NCBI RefSeq assembly: GCF_000730425.1
Contig: NZ_CP008896.1
Span: 4,836,001-4,900,000 of the forward strand
Origin: Pseudomonas fluorescens
GTDB taxonomy: Bacteria > Pseudomonadota > Gammaproteobacteria > Pseudomonadales > Pseudomonadaceae
Direction: 5' to 3'
Length of the DNA: 64,000 bases
Shown here piece by piece: positions 19,874-30,827 of this stretch. The position numbers and the translations under genes were made by a program. The notes beneath the pieces were generated by a model that was not told where the DNA came from, made no database searches, and saw only the letters and a list, made by a program, of their open reading frames with translations. The stretch's first letter is position 1. Each line of letters opens with the position of its first letter.

Positions 19874-19996
19874 GTGTCCACTAAAAGCGCGCAGAATAAT
19901 TCAGTGAAGAAGCGGGGTGACGTGTCCATACGTCACTCCGCTTTTTTACAACCTGCGATCGCCCTTTCAGGCTTTATTTACGGGAGGTCTTCTTGA
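19874..19996 (+). CDS. Possible 40-codon carA leader peptide
   Basis: A GTG-started frame, [20 protein letters not shown] and onward, stays open for 40 codons across the attenuator and ends at TGA 19994-19996, whose TG is shared with the TTG start of carA at 19993-19995. It would couple leader translation both to the terminator hairpin and to carA initiation. I see no strong ribosome site before the GTG; a shorter start at GTG 19904 or 19922 is possible. Leader-peptide control has been proposed for Pseudomonas carAB (from memory, unverified), but this particular frame could be fortuitous. Confidence 0.3.
   Translation: MSTKSAQNNSVKKRGDVSIRHSAFLQPAIALSGFIYGRSS
19911..19947 (+). terminator. 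Attenuator in the carA leader
   Basis: AGCGGGGTGACGT at 19911-19923 pairs with ACGTCACTCCGCT at 19930-19942 (13 bp, one G-U), followed by TTTTTT. A full intrinsic terminator 45 nt before the carA start and downstream of any likely promoter, so it should control carA-carB by attenuation. A single ArgR-like TGTCGC half-site is at 19799-19804, too weak to call. Confidence 0.85.
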
Positions 19997-21129
19997 CTAA
20001 GCCAGCCATACTCGCCCTTGCTGATGGCAGCATTTTTCGCGGCGAAGCCATTGGAGCCGACGGTCAGACCGTTGGAGAGGTGGTGTTCAACACCGCCATG
20101 ACCGGCTATCAGGAAATCCTTACCGATCCTTCCTACGCCCAGCAGATCGTTACCCTGACCTATCCGCACATCGGCAACACTGGCACTACGCCGGAAGATG
20201 TCGAGTCTGATCGTGTCTGGTCGGCTGGCCTGGTGATTCGTGACCTGCCACTGGTTGCGAGCAACTGGCGCAACACGATGTCGCTGTCCGATTACCTGAA
20301 AGCCAACAACGTTGTGGCGATTGCCGGTATCGATACGCGCCGCCTGACACGCATCCTGCGTGAAAAAGGCTCGCAGAATGGCTGCATCATGGTTGGTGAC
20401 AATATTTGCGAAGACGCAGCGATTGCTGCAGCGCAAGGCTTCCCCGGCCTGAAAGGCATGGACCTGGCGAAAGTCGTCAGCACCCAAGAGCAGTACGAGT
20501 GGCGCTCCACTGTCTGGGACTTGAAGACTGACAGCCACGCGACTATCGAAGCCACTGAGTTGCCTTACCACGTGGTCGCTTATGATTACGGCGTGAAGTA
20601 CAACATCCTGCGGATGCTGGTCGAGCGCGGCTGTCGCGTAACCGTCGTGCCGGCGCAAACCCCAGCCTGCGACGTGCTGGCCCTGCAACCGGATGGCGTG
20701 TTCCTGTCCAACGGCCCGGGCGATCCCGAGCCATGCGACTACGCCATCAAGGCCATCAAGGAAGTGCTGGACACTGAGATCCCGGTATTCGGTATTTGCC
20801 TTGGTCACCAACTGCTGGCCCTGGCCTCCGGCGCCAAGACTCTGAAAATGGGTCATGGGCATCACGGTGCGAACCACCCGGTACAGGACCTGGACACGGG
20901 TGTGGTGATGATCACCAGCCAGAACCATGGTTTTGCGGTGGATGAAGCCACCTTGCCAGCCAACGTGCGCGCCATTCACAAATCGCTGTTCGACGGTTCC
21001 CTGCAGGGTATCGAGCGCACCGACAAGAGCGCGTTCAGCTTCCAGGGCCATCCTGAAGCGAGCCCGGGCCCGAACGACGTAGCGCCGCTGTTCGACCGTT
21101 TCATCAATGAGATGGCCAAGCGACGCTGA
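19993..21129 (+). CDS. carA: Carbamoyl-phosphate synthase small (glutaminase) subunit
   Basis: 378 residues starting at TTG 19993, 5 nt after GGGAGG; the protein begins [20 protein letters not shown], conserved in CarA, and no in-frame ATG lies nearby. N-terminal CPSase domain, C-terminal class I amidotransferase with nucleophile in [13 protein letters not shown] and catalytic His/Glu in [11 protein letters not shown]. Supplies ammonia from glutamine to CarB for arginine and pyrimidine synthesis. Preceded by an attenuator leader; carB follows after 105 nt. Confidence 0.97.
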   Translation: MTKPAILALADGSIFRGEAIGADGQTVGEVVFNTAMTGYQEILTDPSYAQQIVTLTYPHIGNTGTTPEDVESDRVWSAGLVIRDLPLVASNWRNTMSLSDYLKANNVVAIAGIDTRRLTRILREKGSQNGCIMVGDNICEDAAIAAAQGFPGLKGMDLAKVVSTQEQYEWRSTVWDLKTDSHATIEATELPYHVVAYDYGVKYNILRMLVERGCRVTVVPAQTPACDVLALQPDGVFLSNGPGDPEPCDYAIKAIKEVLDTEIPVFGICLGHQLLALASGAKTLKMGHGHHGANHPVQDLDTGVVMITSQNHGFAVDEATLPANVRAIHKSLFDGSLQGIERTDKSAFSFQGHPEASPGPNDVAPLFDRFINEMAKRR

Positions 21130-21136
21130 CTGAGTG

Positions 21137-21175
21137 GCTTGCGGGTGGCCCCGAATGTCGGTGGCCCCCGCAAGC
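21137..21175 (+). other. Hairpin in the carA-carB spacer
   Basis: GCTTGCGGG / CCCGCAAGC arms enclose an inner GGCC dyad. No T-run follows, so it is probably a stabilising or processing structure rather than a stop. From memory PAO1 has an extra gene (PA4757) between carA and carB; here there are only 105 nt. Confidence 0.55.
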
Positions 21176-21234
21176 TCTTCAAAGATTGTTCAAGACGGCT
21201 TGCCGACTGACCTGCGGATTTGAGTGACAAACCC

Positions 21235-24200
21235 ATGCCAAAACGTACAGACATAAAAAGCATCCTGATTCTCGGCGCTGGCCCGATCGTTATCGGCCAG
21301 GCCTGCGAATTCGACTACTCCGGCGCCCAGGCCTGCAAGGCCCTGCGCGAAGAGGGGTACCGCGTCATCCTGGTGAACTCCAACCCGGCCACCATCATGA
21401 CCGACCCGGCCATGGCCGACGCTACCTACATCGAGCCGATCAAGTGGCAGACCGTTGCCAAGATCATCGAGAAAGAACGTCCTGACGCACTGCTGCCGAC
21501 CATGGGTGGCCAGACTGCACTGAACTGCGCCCTGGACCTGGAGCGCGAAGGCGTCCTGGAAAAATTCGGCGTAGAGATGATCGGTGCCAATGCCGACACC
21601 ATCGACAAGGCTGAAGACCGTTCGCGTTTCGACAAGGCCATGAAGTCCATCGGCCTGGCCTGCCCGCGCTCGGGTATCGCCCATAGCATGGAAGAAGCCA
21701 ATGCGGTCCTCGAGACCCTGGGCTTCCCATGCATCATCCGTCCGTCCTTCACCATGGGCGGTACCGGTGGCGGTATTGCGTACAACCGTGAAGAGTTCGA
21801 AGAAATCTGTGCCCGTGGTCTGGACCTGTCGCCGACCAAAGAGCTGTTGATCGACGAATCCCTGATCGGTTGGAAAGAATATGAGATGGAGGTTGTCCGC
21901 GATAAGAACGACAACTGCATCATCGTCTGCTCCATTGAAAACTTCGACCCGATGGGCGTGCACACTGGTGACTCGATCACTGTGGCTCCAGCACAGACTC
22001 TGACGGACAAGGAATACCAGATTCTGCGTAACGCCTCCCTGGCGGTACTGCGTGAGATCGGCGTGGAGACTGGCGGTTCCAACGTTCAGTTCGGCATCTG
22101 CCCGGACACCGGTCGCATGGTCGTGATCGAGATGAACCCGCGTGTATCCCGGTCCTCGGCCCTGGCTTCGAAAGCTACCGGCTTCCCGATTGCCAAGGTT
22201 GCGGCCAAGCTGGCTGTGGGCTACACCTTGGACGAGTTGTCGAACGACATTACCGGCGGCAAGACCCCGGCGTCCTTCGAGCCGTCCATCGATTACGTCG
22301 TTACCAAGCTGCCGCGCTTTGCCTTTGAAAAGTTTGCCAAGGCTGACGCGCGCCTGACCACGCAAATGAAGTCGGTCGGTGAAGTCATGGCTATTGGCCG
22401 GACGTTCCAGGAATCCCTGCAGAAAGCCCTGCGCGGCCTGGAAGTGGGGGTTTGCGGCCTGGACGAGAAGCTCGATCTGAGCAATCCGGAAAGCATGAGC
22501 ATCCTCAAGCGTGAGCTGACGGTGCCAGGCGCCGAGCGTATCTGGTACGTGGCTGACGCCTTCCGCGCCGGCATGACCGTCGAAGACATCTTCGGCATGA
22601 ACATGATCGACCCGTGGTTCCTGGTACAGATCGAAGATCTGATCAAGGAAGAAGAGAAGGTCAAGACGCTGGGTCTGGCCAGCATCGACCGCGACATGAT
22701 GTTCCGCCTCAAACGCAAAGGCTTCTCCGACCAGCGTCTGGCCAAGCTGCTGGGCGTGACTGAGAAAAACCTGCGCACTCATCGCCACAAGCTGGAGATC
22801 TTCCCGGTCTACAAGCGTGTTGACACCTGCGCGGCCGAGTTCTCTACCGACACTGCCTACCTGTACTCCACCTATGAGGAGGAGTGCGAAGCCGCGCCGT
22901 CGGGTCGTGACAAGATCATGATCCTCGGCGGCGGTCCAAACCGTATCGGCCAGGGTATCGAGTTCGACTACTGCTGCGTACACGCCGCTCTAGCCCTGCG
23001 CGAAGACGGGTACGAGACCATCATGGTCAACTGCAACCCGGAAACCGTTTCCACTGACTACGACACCTCCGATCGTCTGTACTTCGAGCCAGTGACCCTG
23101 GAAGACGTGCTGGAAATCGTGCGCGTCGAGAAGCCAAAAGGCGTGATCGTCCAGTACGGCGGGCAAACCCCGCTGAAGCTGGCGCGTGCCCTGGAAGCGG
23201 CCGGTGTGCCGATCATCGGTACCAGTCCTGACGCCATCGACCGCGCGGAAGATCGTGAGCGTTTCCAGCAAATGGTCGAGCGCCTGAACCTGCGCCAGCC
23301 GCCAAACGCTACCGTGCGCAGCGAAGACGAAGCCATCCGTGCAGCCAGCAAGATCGGCTACCCGTTGGTGGTTCGTCCGTCCTACGTACTGGGCGGCCGG
23401 GCGATGGAAATCGTCTACGAAGAGGACGAACTCAAGCGCTACCTGCGTGATGCGGTGAAAGTGTCCAACGACAGCCCGGTGCTGCTGGACCACTTCCTCA
23501 ACTGTGCCATCGAGATGGACGTGGATGCGGTCTGCGACGGTACCGACGTGGTGATCGGCGCGATCATGCAGCACATCGAACAGGCGGGTGTTCACTCCGG
23601 TGACTCCGCGTGCTCCCTGCCACCGTACTCGCTGCCGCTGCACATCCAGGATGAGATGCGCGAGCAGGTAAAGAAAATGGCCCTGGAATTGGGGGTTGTC
23701 GGCCTGATGAACGTACAGTTGGCGCTGCAAGGTGAAGACATTTACGTCATCGAAGTCAACCCGCGTGCTTCGCGTACCGTGCCGTTTGTTTCCAAGTGCA
23801 TCGGTGTGTCCCTGGCGATGATTGCCGCTCGTGTGATGGCTGGTAAGACCTTGAAGGAAATCGGCTTCACCAAGGAAATCATTCCGAACTTCTACAGTGT
23901 GAAGGAGGCGGTGTTCCCATTCGCCAAATTCCCTGGCGTGGACCCGATCCTGGGCCCAGAGATGAAGTCCACCGGTGAGGTGATGGGCGTGGGCGATACT
24001 TTCGGCGAAGCATTCGCCAAGGCCCAGATGGGCGCCAGCGAAGTGTTGCCGACCGGCGGTACTGCGTTTATCAGTGTGCGTGATGATGACAAGCCACTGG
24101 TTGCAGGCGTGGCCCGTGATCTGATCAACTTGGGCTTCGAAGTCGTGGCCACTGCCGGCACTGCCAAGCTGATTGAAGCGGCTGGCCTGAAAGTGCGTCG

Positions 24201-24456
24201 CGTGAACAAGGTAACGGAAGGTCGTCCACATGTGGTCGATATGATCAAGAATGACGAAGTCACCCTGATCATCAACACCACCGAAGGTCGCCAGTCGATC
24301 GCGGATTCCTACTCCATTCGTCGTAACGCCTTGCAGCACAAGATCTACTGCACCACCACTATTGCTGCTGGCGAAGCCATCTGTGAAGCGCTCAAGTTCG
24401 GTCCGGAAAAGACTGTGCGTCGCTTGCAGGATCTACACGCAGGATTGAAGGCATGA
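21235..24456 (+). CDS. carB: Carbamoyl-phosphate synthase large subunit
   Basis: 1073 residues from ATG 21235, giving the universal start [20 protein letters not shown]; an upstream in-frame TTG at 21220 is rejected. Two tandem ATP-grasp halves (first with [13 protein letters not shown], second with [16 protein letters not shown]), oligomerisation domain between, and a C-terminal MGS-like allosteric domain ([15 protein letters not shown]). Makes carbamoyl phosphate from bicarbonate, ammonia and two ATP. Its stop overlaps the greA start (ATGA). Confidence 0.98.
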   Translation: MPKRTDIKSILILGAGPIVIGQACEFDYSGAQACKALREEGYRVILVNSNPATIMTDPAMADATYIEPIKWQTVAKIIEKERPDALLPTMGGQTALNCALDLEREGVLEKFGVEMIGANADTIDKAEDRSRFDKAMKSIGLACPRSGIAHSMEEANAVLETLGFPCIIRPSFTMGGTGGGIAYNREEFEEICARGLDLSPTKELLIDESLIGWKEYEMEVVRDKNDNCIIVCSIENFDPMGVHTGDSITVAPAQTLTDKEYQILRNASLAVLREIGVETGGSNVQFGICPDTGRMVVIEMNPRVSRSSALASKATGFPIAKVAAKLAVGYTLDELSNDITGGKTPASFEPSIDYVVTKLPRFAFEKFAKADARLTTQMKSVGEVMAIGRTFQESLQKALRGLEVGVCGLDEKLDLSNPESMSILKRELTVPGAERIWYVADAFRAGMTVEDIFGMNMIDPWFLVQIEDLIKEEEKVKTLGLASIDRDMMFRLKRKGFSDQRLAKLLGVTEKNLRTHRHKLEIFPVYKRVDTCAAEFSTDTAYLYSTYEEECEAAPSGRDKIMILGGGPNRIGQGIEFDYCCVHAALALREDGYETIMVNCNPETVSTDYDTSDRLYFEPVTLEDVLEIVRVEKPKGVIVQYGGQTPLKLARALEAAGVPIIGTSPDAIDRAEDRERFQQMVERLNLRQPPNATVRSEDEAIRAASKIGYPLVVRPSYVLGGRAMEIVYEEDELKRYLRDAVKVSNDSPVLLDHFLNCAIEMDVDAVCDGTDVVIGAIMQHIEQAGVHSGDSACSLPPYSLPLHIQDEMREQVKKMALELGVVGLMNVQLALQGEDIYVIEVNPRASRTVPFVSKCIGVSLAMIAARVMAGKTLKEIGFTKEIIPNFYSVKEAVFPFAKFPGVDPILGPEMKSTGEVMGVGDTFGEAFAKAQMGASEVLPTGGTAFISVRDDDKPLVAGVARDLINLGFEVVATAGTAKLIEAAGLKVRRVNKVTEGRPHVVDMIKNDEVTLIINTTEGRQSIADSYSIRRNALQHKIYCTTTIAAGEAICEALKFGPEKTVRRLQDLHAGLKA

Positions 24457-24929
24457 TCAAATACCCTATGACAGTCCAGGGCGCCAAGGCCCTGGAAGAG
24501 GAGCACGCCCATCTGACTAAGGTCGTACGTCCAAAGCTGAGCCAGGACATCGGGACGGCCCGTGAGCTGGGAGACTTGAAGGAAAACGCCGAATACCACG
24601 CTGCCCGTGAGCAGCAAGGTATGGTCGAGGCGCGGATCCGTGATATCGAGGGGCGCATGCAGAATGCCGTCATCATCGATGTCACGACCATTCCGAAGAC
24701 CGGCAAGGTGATTTTTGGTACGACTGTGGAAATCGCCAACGTCGAGACTGATGAAAGCGTGACTTACCACATCGTGGGTGAGGACGAGGCTGACTTCAAG
24801 CTCGGCAAGATATCTGTCGGTTCGCCGCTGGCCCGTGCCTTGATCGCCAAGGAAGAGGGTGACGTGGTCGCCGTCAAGACGCCTGGTGGCGTGATCGAGT
24901 ACGAGATTGTCGAAGTTCGTCACATCTGA
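24453..24929 (+). CDS. greA: Transcript cleavage factor GreA
   Basis: 158 residues: N-terminal coiled coil ([18 protein letters not shown] to [21 protein letters not shown]) carrying the acidic tip with the GDLKENAEY motif, and C-terminal FKBP-like domain ([20 protein letters not shown]). Binds RNA polymerase and rescues backtracked complexes. Starts inside the carB stop codon, as in other pseudomonads, so it is translated from the carAB transcript. Confidence 0.98.
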   Translation: MIKYPMTVQGAKALEEEHAHLTKVVRPKLSQDIGTARELGDLKENAEYHAAREQQGMVEARIRDIEGRMQNAVIIDVTTIPKTGKVIFGTTVEIANVETDESVTYHIVGEDEADFKLGKISVGSPLARALIAKEEGDVVAVKTPGGVIEYEIVEVRHI

Positions 24930-24934
24930 AAGAC

Positions 24935-24957
24935 GGCGCCCGCTTCCAGCGGGCGCC
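24935..24957 (+). terminator. GC-rich hairpin after greA abutting the next start codon
   Basis: GGCGCCCGC / GCGGGCGCC, a 9-bp perfect stem with a 5-nt loop, begins 6 nt past the greA stop and ends exactly at the ATG of the next frame (24958). No U-tract. Confidence 0.6.
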
Positions 24958-25362
24958 ATGCTTTGGCAGTTGGCCCAGATGCTCTGGGTCGGTGGCTTGT
25001 GGCTGTTACATCTGGGTGTATTGCCGGTGCTGGGCATGATTGGCCTGGCGCCGTTGCTGATCGATGAGATTGGCGGATTATTGAGTGAGCTGCTGGTAGG
25101 GTTTGCGGCGGCGTGCGTGATTCTTCAGGCATTGGTGCTGGTCAAGGCCGAGGGGTTGGAGGGTTTGTGGCGGGATATGCGTGGGCAACTGCTGTTGATG
25201 GCGCTGTATGCGTGCGCAATGTATTGCATGGTGCGCATATTGCAGCCGGAAGCGTTGCGCTGGCAGCTGTTCAGCTATCTTGTGCTAGGGTTTTCCGGCT
25301 TGGTGCTGGTGGTACAGCCGGTGCCAGGATGGAGTGGCAGGGCGCGCGAAGCACGCCCGTGA
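24958..25362 (+). CDS. DUF4149-type inner membrane protein
   Basis: 134 residues, almost entirely hydrophobic with about four membrane spans (LAQMLWVGGLWLLHLGVLPV; LLSELLVGFAAACVILQALV; LLLMALYACAMYCMVRIL; LFSYLVLGFSGLVLVVQPV). It matches the small DUF4149 protein found between greA and yhbY in pseudomonads; function unknown. No Shine-Dalgarno is visible: the hairpin at 24935-24957 occupies the place where one would be, so the true start might be ATG 24979 or translation may depend on coupling to greA. Confidence 0.8.
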   Translation: MLWQLAQMLWVGGLWLLHLGVLPVLGMIGLAPLLIDEIGGLLSELLVGFAAACVILQALVLVKAEGLEGLWRDMRGQLLLMALYACAMYCMVRILQPEALRWQLFSYLVLGFSGLVLVVQPVPGWSGRAREARP

Positions 25363-25370
25363 CCCTTGAA

Positions 25371-25679
25371 TCATTTGAAGCGGTGAACGTTCGACAATTG
25401 CTTGTTGGCGCTGAAATTCTTGCGATACAGCAGTGCCATCTTGCCGATGACCTGAACCAGGTCTGCCTTGCCCACCTTGCACAATTCTGCAATGGCGGCC
25501 AGGCGCGCTTCGCGATCAAGGATATTGACCTTGATCTTGATCAACTCGTGATCGCCTAATGCGCGTTCAAGTTCGGCTAACACACCTTCAGTCAAACCGT
25601 TGTCGGCCACGATCAAAACTGGTTTCAGATGGTGGCCAATGGATTTGTACTGTTTCTTCTGCTCTTGAGTGAGCGGCAT
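25371..25679 (-). CDS. yhbY: CRM-domain ribosome-associated protein YhbY
   Basis: 102 residues forming one CRS1-YhbY (CRM) RNA-binding domain: LTQEQKKQYKSIGHHLKPVL, a GxxG-type loop (GKADLVQVIGK), and IKIKVNILDREARLAAIAEL. Binds pre-50S particles and assists assembly. Divergent from rlmE, a second 23S-maturation factor, the conserved arrangement; its 3' end faces the DUF4149 gene 8 nt away. Confidence 0.95.
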   Translation of the reverse strand: MPLTQEQKKQYKSIGHHLKPVLIVADNGLTEGVLAELERALGDHELIKIKVNILDREARLAAIAELCKVGKADLVQVIGKMALLYRKNFSANKQLSNVHRFK

Positions 25680-25785
25680 AATCTGACCCCTGCGTCTGAT
25701 CTTGTAAAAAAGCGGCGGCCAGTTTACCCGAGCGAGTCCGGGACCGCCCAGTTAATCACGACCCGTTTTATTTTCGAGGTGGCCC

Positions 25786-26436
25786 GTGGCCCGTTCCAAA
25801 ACCAGCCTTAACTGGCTTAAAGAGCATTTCAACGATCCTTACGTCAAAAAGGCGCAAAAGGATGGCTACCGTTCCCGGGCCAGCTACAAACTGCTGGAAA
25901 TCCAGGAAAAGGACCGGTTGATCCGTCCAGGCATGAGCGTAATCGATCTTGGTGCAGCCCCTGGCGGCTGGTCCCAGGTGACCAGTCGTCTGATTGGTGG
26001 GCAAGGCCGTTTGATCGCTTCCGACATCCTGGAAATGGACAGCATCCCTGACGTGACCTTCGTCCATGGCGACTTTACCCGCGATGACGTACTGGCGCAG
26101 ATCCTCGAGGCTGTCGGAAATTCACAGGTAGACCTTGTGATTTCGGATATGGCCCCCAATATGAGTGGATTACCAGCCGTGGATATGCCACGCGCCATGT
26201 TCCTGTGCGAATTGGCACTGGATCTGGCAGGACGGGTTCTGCGTCCGGGTGGTGATTTTCTGGTCAAGGTCTTCCTTGGAGAAGGTTTTGACGAGTACCA
26301 CAAGAACATGCGCAAGCTGTTCGACAAGGTGCAGACCCGCAAGCCTGACTCCTCGAGGGACAGGTCTCGCGAGCAGTATTTGCTGGGCCGCGGCTATCGC
26401 GGTGTGGAAGGCGCTGCCAGTGATGAGCGTCTTTAA
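25786..26436 (+). CDS. rlmE: 23S rRNA 2'-O-methyltransferase (Um2552) RlmE/FtsJ
   Basis: 216 residues from GTG 25786 with GAGGTG just upstream. SAM-binding motif [14 protein letters not shown], catalytic K-D-K-E tetrad (K in [10 protein letters not shown] in [12 protein letters not shown] in [11 protein letters not shown], and a C-terminal E). Methylates U2552 in the A-loop late in 50S assembly; heat-inducible in E. coli. Followed after 191 nt by ftsH, the usual rlmE-ftsH pair. Confidence 0.96.
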   Translation: MARSKTSLNWLKEHFNDPYVKKAQKDGYRSRASYKLLEIQEKDRLIRPGMSVIDLGAAPGGWSQVTSRLIGGQGRLIASDILEMDSIPDVTFVHGDFTRDDVLAQILEAVGNSQVDLVISDMAPNMSGLPAVDMPRAMFLCELALDLAGRVLRPGGDFLVKVFLGEGFDEYHKNMRKLFDKVQTRKPDSSRDRSREQYLLGRGYRGVEGAASDERL

Positions 26437-26627
26437 AGGTTTTAAGGGGGTCGATAGGTTTTTTTATATCGCTTTCGTCACGAAGCTTTACGAATATTGT
26501 GTAGTCAAAGTTTCACAAAGGGTTACAGACGGCGCCTGCCAGAGTTGTAGGTAATGTAGTAAGTTAGGCCGGTGAATATCATGCGAAGCGCGCGCCAGTA
26601 GCGGAGCTTGCTTCAGAGGGTAGTTAA

Positions 26628-28547
26628 TTGAACGATATGGCAAAGAATCTGATCCTGTGGTTGATCATCGCGGCTGTCCTGGTGACGGTGATGAACAACT
26701 TCTCCAGCCCTAACGAGCCGCAGACCCTCAACTATTCCGACTTCATCCAGCAAGTTAAGGATGGCAAGGTCGAGCGCGTAGCGGTTGATGGCTACGTGAT
26801 CACCGGCAAGCGCAACGATGGCGATAGCTTCAAGACCATTCGTCCGGCAATTCAGGACAACGGCCTGATCGGTGACCTGGTGGATAACAAGGTTATTGTC
26901 GAGGGCAAGCAGCCTGAGCAGCAGAGCATCTGGACTCAGTTGCTGGTAGCCAGCTTCCCGATCCTGGTGATTATCGCTGTGTTCATGTTCTTCATGCGCC
27001 AGATGCAAGGCGGGGCGGGGGGCAAGGGCGGGCCGATGAGTTTCGGCAAGAGTAAGGCGCGCCTGCTTTCCGAAGACCAGGTAAAGACTACCCTGGCTGA
27101 CGTTGCCGGTTGCGACGAAGCCAAGGAAGAGGTCGGCGAACTGGTCGAGTTCCTGCGTGACCCAGGCAAGTTCCAGCGCTTGGGCGGTCGCATTCCTCGC
27201 GGCGTACTGATGGTCGGTCCTCCGGGCACCGGTAAAACCCTGCTTGCCAAGGCGATTGCCGGTGAAGCCAAGGTACCGTTCTTCACCATTTCCGGTTCTG
27301 ACTTTGTCGAGATGTTCGTCGGTGTGGGTGCCAGCCGGGTGCGTGACATGTTCGAGCAGGCCAAGAAACATGCGCCGTGCATCATCTTCATTGATGAAAT
27401 CGATGCTGTCGGTCGCCATCGTGGTGCTGGCATGGGTGGGGGGCACGATGAGCGCGAACAGACTCTCAACCAGTTGCTGGTGGAGATGGACGGCTTTGAA
27501 ATGAACGACGGCATCATCGTTATTGCCGCCACCAACCGCCCTGACGTACTTGACCCGGCACTGTTGCGTCCGGGCCGTTTCGACCGTCAGGTTGTGGTCG
27601 GTTTGCCAGATATCCGTGGCCGCGAGCAGATTCTCAAGGTCCATATGCGCAAAGTGCCAATGGGCGATGACGTGGTTCCGGGTGTGATTGCCCGTGGTAC
27701 GCCTGGTTTCTCCGGTGCCGACCTGGCCAACCTGGTGAACGAGGCTTCCTTGTTCGCTGCCCGTACCGGCAAGCGCATCGTGGAGATGAAGGAGTTCGAG
27801 CTGGCCAAAGACAAGATCATGATGGGCGCCGAGCGCAAATCCATGGTTATGTCCGAGAAAGAGAAGCAGAACACTGCTTATCACGAAGCCGGTCACGCCA
27901 TTGTCGGTCGCGTTGTGCCTGAGCATGACCCGGTCTACAAGGTATCGATCATTCCTCGTGGTCGGGCATTGGGTGTCACCATGTTCCTGCCGGAAGAGGA
28001 TCGCTACAGTCTTTCCAAGCGTGCCCTGATCAGCCAGATCTGCTCGCTGTATGGCGGTCGTATTGCGGAAGAGATGACCTTGGGCTTCGACGGTGTAACC
28101 ACCGGTGCGTCCAATGACATCATGCGTGCCAGCCAGATTGCGCGGAATATGGTTACCAAGTGGGGCTTGTCGGAAAAACTCGGCCCGCTGATGTATGCCG
28201 AAGAAGAAGGCGAAGTATTCCTGGGGCGTGGCGGCGGCGGTCAAAGTGCCAGCTTCTCCGGCGAGACTGCCAAGCTGATCGACTCTGAGGTGCGCAGTAT
28301 CATTGACCAGTGCTATGGCACGGCCAAGCAGATCCTTACCGATAACCGTGACAAGCTCGATGCCATGGCGGATGCCTTGATGAAGTACGAAACCATCGAT
28401 GCTGAGCAGATCGACGACATCATGGCTGGCCGTGCTCCTCGCGAGCCTCGTGATTGGGAAGGGGGTTCGGGTACTTCTGGCACGCCGCCAGTGGTACAGA
28501 ATGAACGCCCGGAAAATCCAATCGGCGGTCCAGCTGCCGACCTTTAA
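26628..28547 (+). CDS. ftsH: Membrane AAA+ zinc metalloprotease FtsH
   Basis: 639 residues. TTG 26628 is taken as start because AGAGGG sits 7 nt upstream; ATG 26637 (MAKNLILWL) is 16 nt from it and is the alternative. Two N-terminal membrane spans (about 8-24 and 107-123) flank a periplasmic loop; AAA+ domain with Walker A GPPGTGKT 197-204 and Walker B FIDEID 254-259; zinc site HEAGH 419-423. Degrades unassembled membrane proteins, sigma-32 and LpxC-type substrates in the inner membrane. Confidence 0.98.
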   Translation: MNDMAKNLILWLIIAAVLVTVMNNFSSPNEPQTLNYSDFIQQVKDGKVERVAVDGYVITGKRNDGDSFKTIRPAIQDNGLIGDLVDNKVIVEGKQPEQQSIWTQLLVASFPILVIIAVFMFFMRQMQGGAGGKGGPMSFGKSKARLLSEDQVKTTLADVAGCDEAKEEVGELVEFLRDPGKFQRLGGRIPRGVLMVGPPGTGKTLLAKAIAGEAKVPFFTISGSDFVEMFVGVGASRVRDMFEQAKKHAPCIIFIDEIDAVGRHRGAGMGGGHDEREQTLNQLLVEMDGFEMNDGIIVIAATNRPDVLDPALLRPGRFDRQVVVGLPDIRGREQILKVHMRKVPMGDDVVPGVIARGTPGFSGADLANLVNEASLFAARTGKRIVEMKEFELAKDKIMMGAERKSMVMSEKEKQNTAYHEAGHAIVGRVVPEHDPVYKVSIIPRGRALGVTMFLPEEDRYSLSKRALISQICSLYGGRIAEEMTLGFDGVTTGASNDIMRASQIARNMVTKWGLSEKLGPLMYAEEEGEVFLGRGGGGQSASFSGETAKLIDSEVRSIIDQCYGTAKQILTDNRDKLDAMADALMKYETIDAEQIDDIMAGRAPREPRDWEGGSGTSGTPPVVQNERPENPIGGPAADL

Positions 28548-28555
28548 GGTTTGAA

Positions 28556-29407
28556 ATGACTTCTGTGTTGTCCTCCACCCGGTTGCCTTGCGGCAACCGG
28601 GTTCTTGATTTGGCCCGTACTCACGTTATGGGCATTCTTAATGCAACCCCTGACTCCTTTTCCGACGGTGGCCGCTTCGACCAGTTGGATGTAGCGTTGC
28701 GCCATGCAGAGGCGATGGTGGCTGCGGGTGCGACCATTATCGATGTCGGTGGCGAATCGACCCGGCCTGGCGCGCGTGCTGTTTCCCCTTTGGAGGAAAT
28801 GGAGCGTGTTGCGCCGATTGTCGAGCGAATCCATCGCGAACTGGATGTAATCATTTCGGTAGACACCTCGACGCCCGCCGTTATGCGTGAAACCGCGCGG
28901 CTCGGGGCCGGGCTGATCAACGATGTGCGCTCATTGCGGCGCGATGGTGCGATGGATGCTGCTGCGGCTACCGGGTTGCCCGTCTGCCTGATGCATATGC
29001 GCGGCGAGCCCGGGACGATGCAGGATGCCCCGCATTACGACAACCTGGTTGAAGAAGTGGCGGAATTTCTTGCCGGACGCATTGCCCAATGCGCCGTTGC
29101 GGGAATTGTTGCTGAGCGGATTATTCTCGATCCCGGGTTTGGTTTTGCCAAAACCCTGCAGCACAACTTGAGCTTGTTCAAGCATATGGAGTCGCTGCAT
29201 GCCCTTGGTCGCCCTCTGTTGGTTGGGGTGTCGCGCAAGAGCATGATAGGCATGGCCCTGAATCGCCCTGTGGGCGAGCGCCTGCATGGTGGCCTGGCCC
29301 TGGCGGCCCTGGCTGTTGCCAAGGGCGCGCGTATTCTGCGGGTGCACGATGTGGCCGAGACTGTTGACGTAGTGCGGATGATCGAAGCGGTAGAATCAGC
29401 CGAATAA
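28556..29407 (+). CDS. folP: Dihydropteroate synthase
   Basis: 283 residues, TIM barrel with both DHPS signatures: [18 protein letters not shown] near residue 23 and [13 protein letters not shown] near 62, plus [14 protein letters not shown]. Condenses p-aminobenzoate with the pterin pyrophosphate made by FolK (also in this window, 53.2 kb). Starts 8 nt after ftsH and is followed after 16 nt by glmM: an ftsH-folP-glmM operon as in E. coli. Confidence 0.97.
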   Translation: MTSVLSSTRLPCGNRVLDLARTHVMGILNATPDSFSDGGRFDQLDVALRHAEAMVAAGATIIDVGGESTRPGARAVSPLEEMERVAPIVERIHRELDVIISVDTSTPAVMRETARLGAGLINDVRSLRRDGAMDAAAATGLPVCLMHMRGEPGTMQDAPHYDNLVEEVAEFLAGRIAQCAVAGIVAERIILDPGFGFAKTLQHNLSLFKHMESLHALGRPLLVGVSRKSMIGMALNRPVGERLHGGLALAALAVAKGARILRVHDVAETVDVVRMIEAVESAE

Positions 29408-29423
29408 GAATGATGGAGCACTT

Positions 29424-30761
29424 ATGACAAAGAAATATTTTGGCACCGACGGCATTCGTGGTCGGGTCGGCGAGTTTCCGATCACTCCGGATTTCATGCT
29501 CAAGCTGGGCTGGGCGGCCGGGATGGCCTTCCGCAGCATGGGTGCATGCCGCATCCTGGTCGGCAAGGACACGCGGATTTCCGGCTATATGTTTGAGTCT
29601 GCACTGGAGGCGGGCTTGTCCGCTGCCGGGGCTGACGTGATGTTGCTGGGGCCGATGCCTACGCCGGCGATCGCATATCTGACGCGTACCTTTCACGCGC
29701 AAGCCGGGATCGTGATCAGCGCTTCGCACAATCCCCATGATGACAATGGCATCAAGTTCTTCTCGGGCCAGGGCACTAAGTTGCCGGACGAGATCGAGCA
29801 TATGATTGAAGAACTGCTGGATGCGCCGATGACTGTCGTCGAGTCGAGCAAGCTGGGCAAGGTTTCACGGATCAACGACGCTTCAGGTCGTTATATCGAA
29901 TTTTGCAAAAGCAGCGTGCCTACCAGTACCAATTTTTCCGGGCTCAAGGTGGTCATCGACTGTGCCCACGGTGCGACCTACAAGGTTGCTCCCAGCGTAT
30001 TCAAGGAGTTGGGCGCCGAAGTCACGGTGCTGTCGGCCCAGCCCAACGGCCTGAACATCAACGACAACTGCGGTTCGACCCATATGGGGCAATTGCAGGC
30101 GGCGGTATTGGCCGAGCACGCGGACCTGGGTATTGCCTTCGATGGCGACGGTGACCGCGTATTGATGGTCGATCATACCGGTGCCATCGTCGACGGTGAC
30201 GACCTGTTGTTCATCATTGCCCGCGACCTGCATGAGCGTAACAAGCTGCAAGGCGGCGTCGTCGGTACCCTGATGAGCAATCTGGGGCTGGAACTGGCCC
30301 TGGCCGACTTGGGGGTTCCGTTCGTGCGTGCCAATGTAGGCGACCGTTACGTGATTGCTGAGTTGCTGGAGCGTAACTGGGTCGTAGGTGGGGAGAATTC
30401 GGGACATGTCGTGTGCTTCCAGCACACCACTACCGGTGATGCGATCATCGCGGCGTTGCAGGTGCTATTGGCCTTGCGTCGCCGTGAGGAAAGCCTGGCT
30501 CAGGCGCGCCAGGCGCTACGCAAGTGTCCTCAGGTTCTGCTCAATGTGCGTTTCTCGGGGGGCGAAAATCCTATCGAGCACCCGGCGATCAAAGAGGCCT
30601 GTGAGCGCGTTACTGTCGCCATGGCGGGTCGTGGGCGGGTCTTGTTGCGCAAGTCTGGGACCGAGCCTTTGGTGCGCGTCATGGTCGAGGGCGATGATGA
30701 AACACAGGTTCGTGGCTATGCCGAAGAGCTGGCAAAACTGGTAACTGAAGTTTGCGCCTGA
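29424..30761 (+). CDS. glmM: Phosphoglucosamine mutase
   Basis: 445 residues, alpha-D-phosphohexomutase fold. Active-site phosphoserine S101 in [16 protein letters not shown], metal loop [13 protein letters not shown], sugar loop GGENSGHVV, and the phosphate site [14 protein letters not shown]. Converts glucosamine-6-P to glucosamine-1-P for peptidoglycan and LPS. ATG 29424 follows ATGGAGCAC. Third gene of the ftsH-folP-glmM unit. Confidence 0.98.
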   Translation: MTKKYFGTDGIRGRVGEFPITPDFMLKLGWAAGMAFRSMGACRILVGKDTRISGYMFESALEAGLSAAGADVMLLGPMPTPAIAYLTRTFHAQAGIVISASHNPHDDNGIKFFSGQGTKLPDEIEHMIEELLDAPMTVVESSKLGKVSRINDASGRYIEFCKSSVPTSTNFSGLKVVIDCAHGATYKVAPSVFKELGAEVTVLSAQPNGLNINDNCGSTHMGQLQAAVLAEHADLGIAFDGDGDRVLMVDHTGAIVDGDDLLFIIARDLHERNKLQGGVVGTLMSNLGLELALADLGVPFVRANVGDRYVIAELLERNWVVGGENSGHVVCFQHTTTGDAIIAALQVLLALRRREESLAQARQALRKCPQVLLNVRFSGGENPIEHPAIKEACERVTVAMAGRGRVLLRKSGTEPLVRVMVEGDDETQVRGYAEELAKLVTEVCA

Positions 30762-30827
30762 ATTCGGCTTGCCAGTGTTGATGCGGTTGGGTAACATCTG
30801 CGCCCACTTTGACCGACGAGGTACAGC

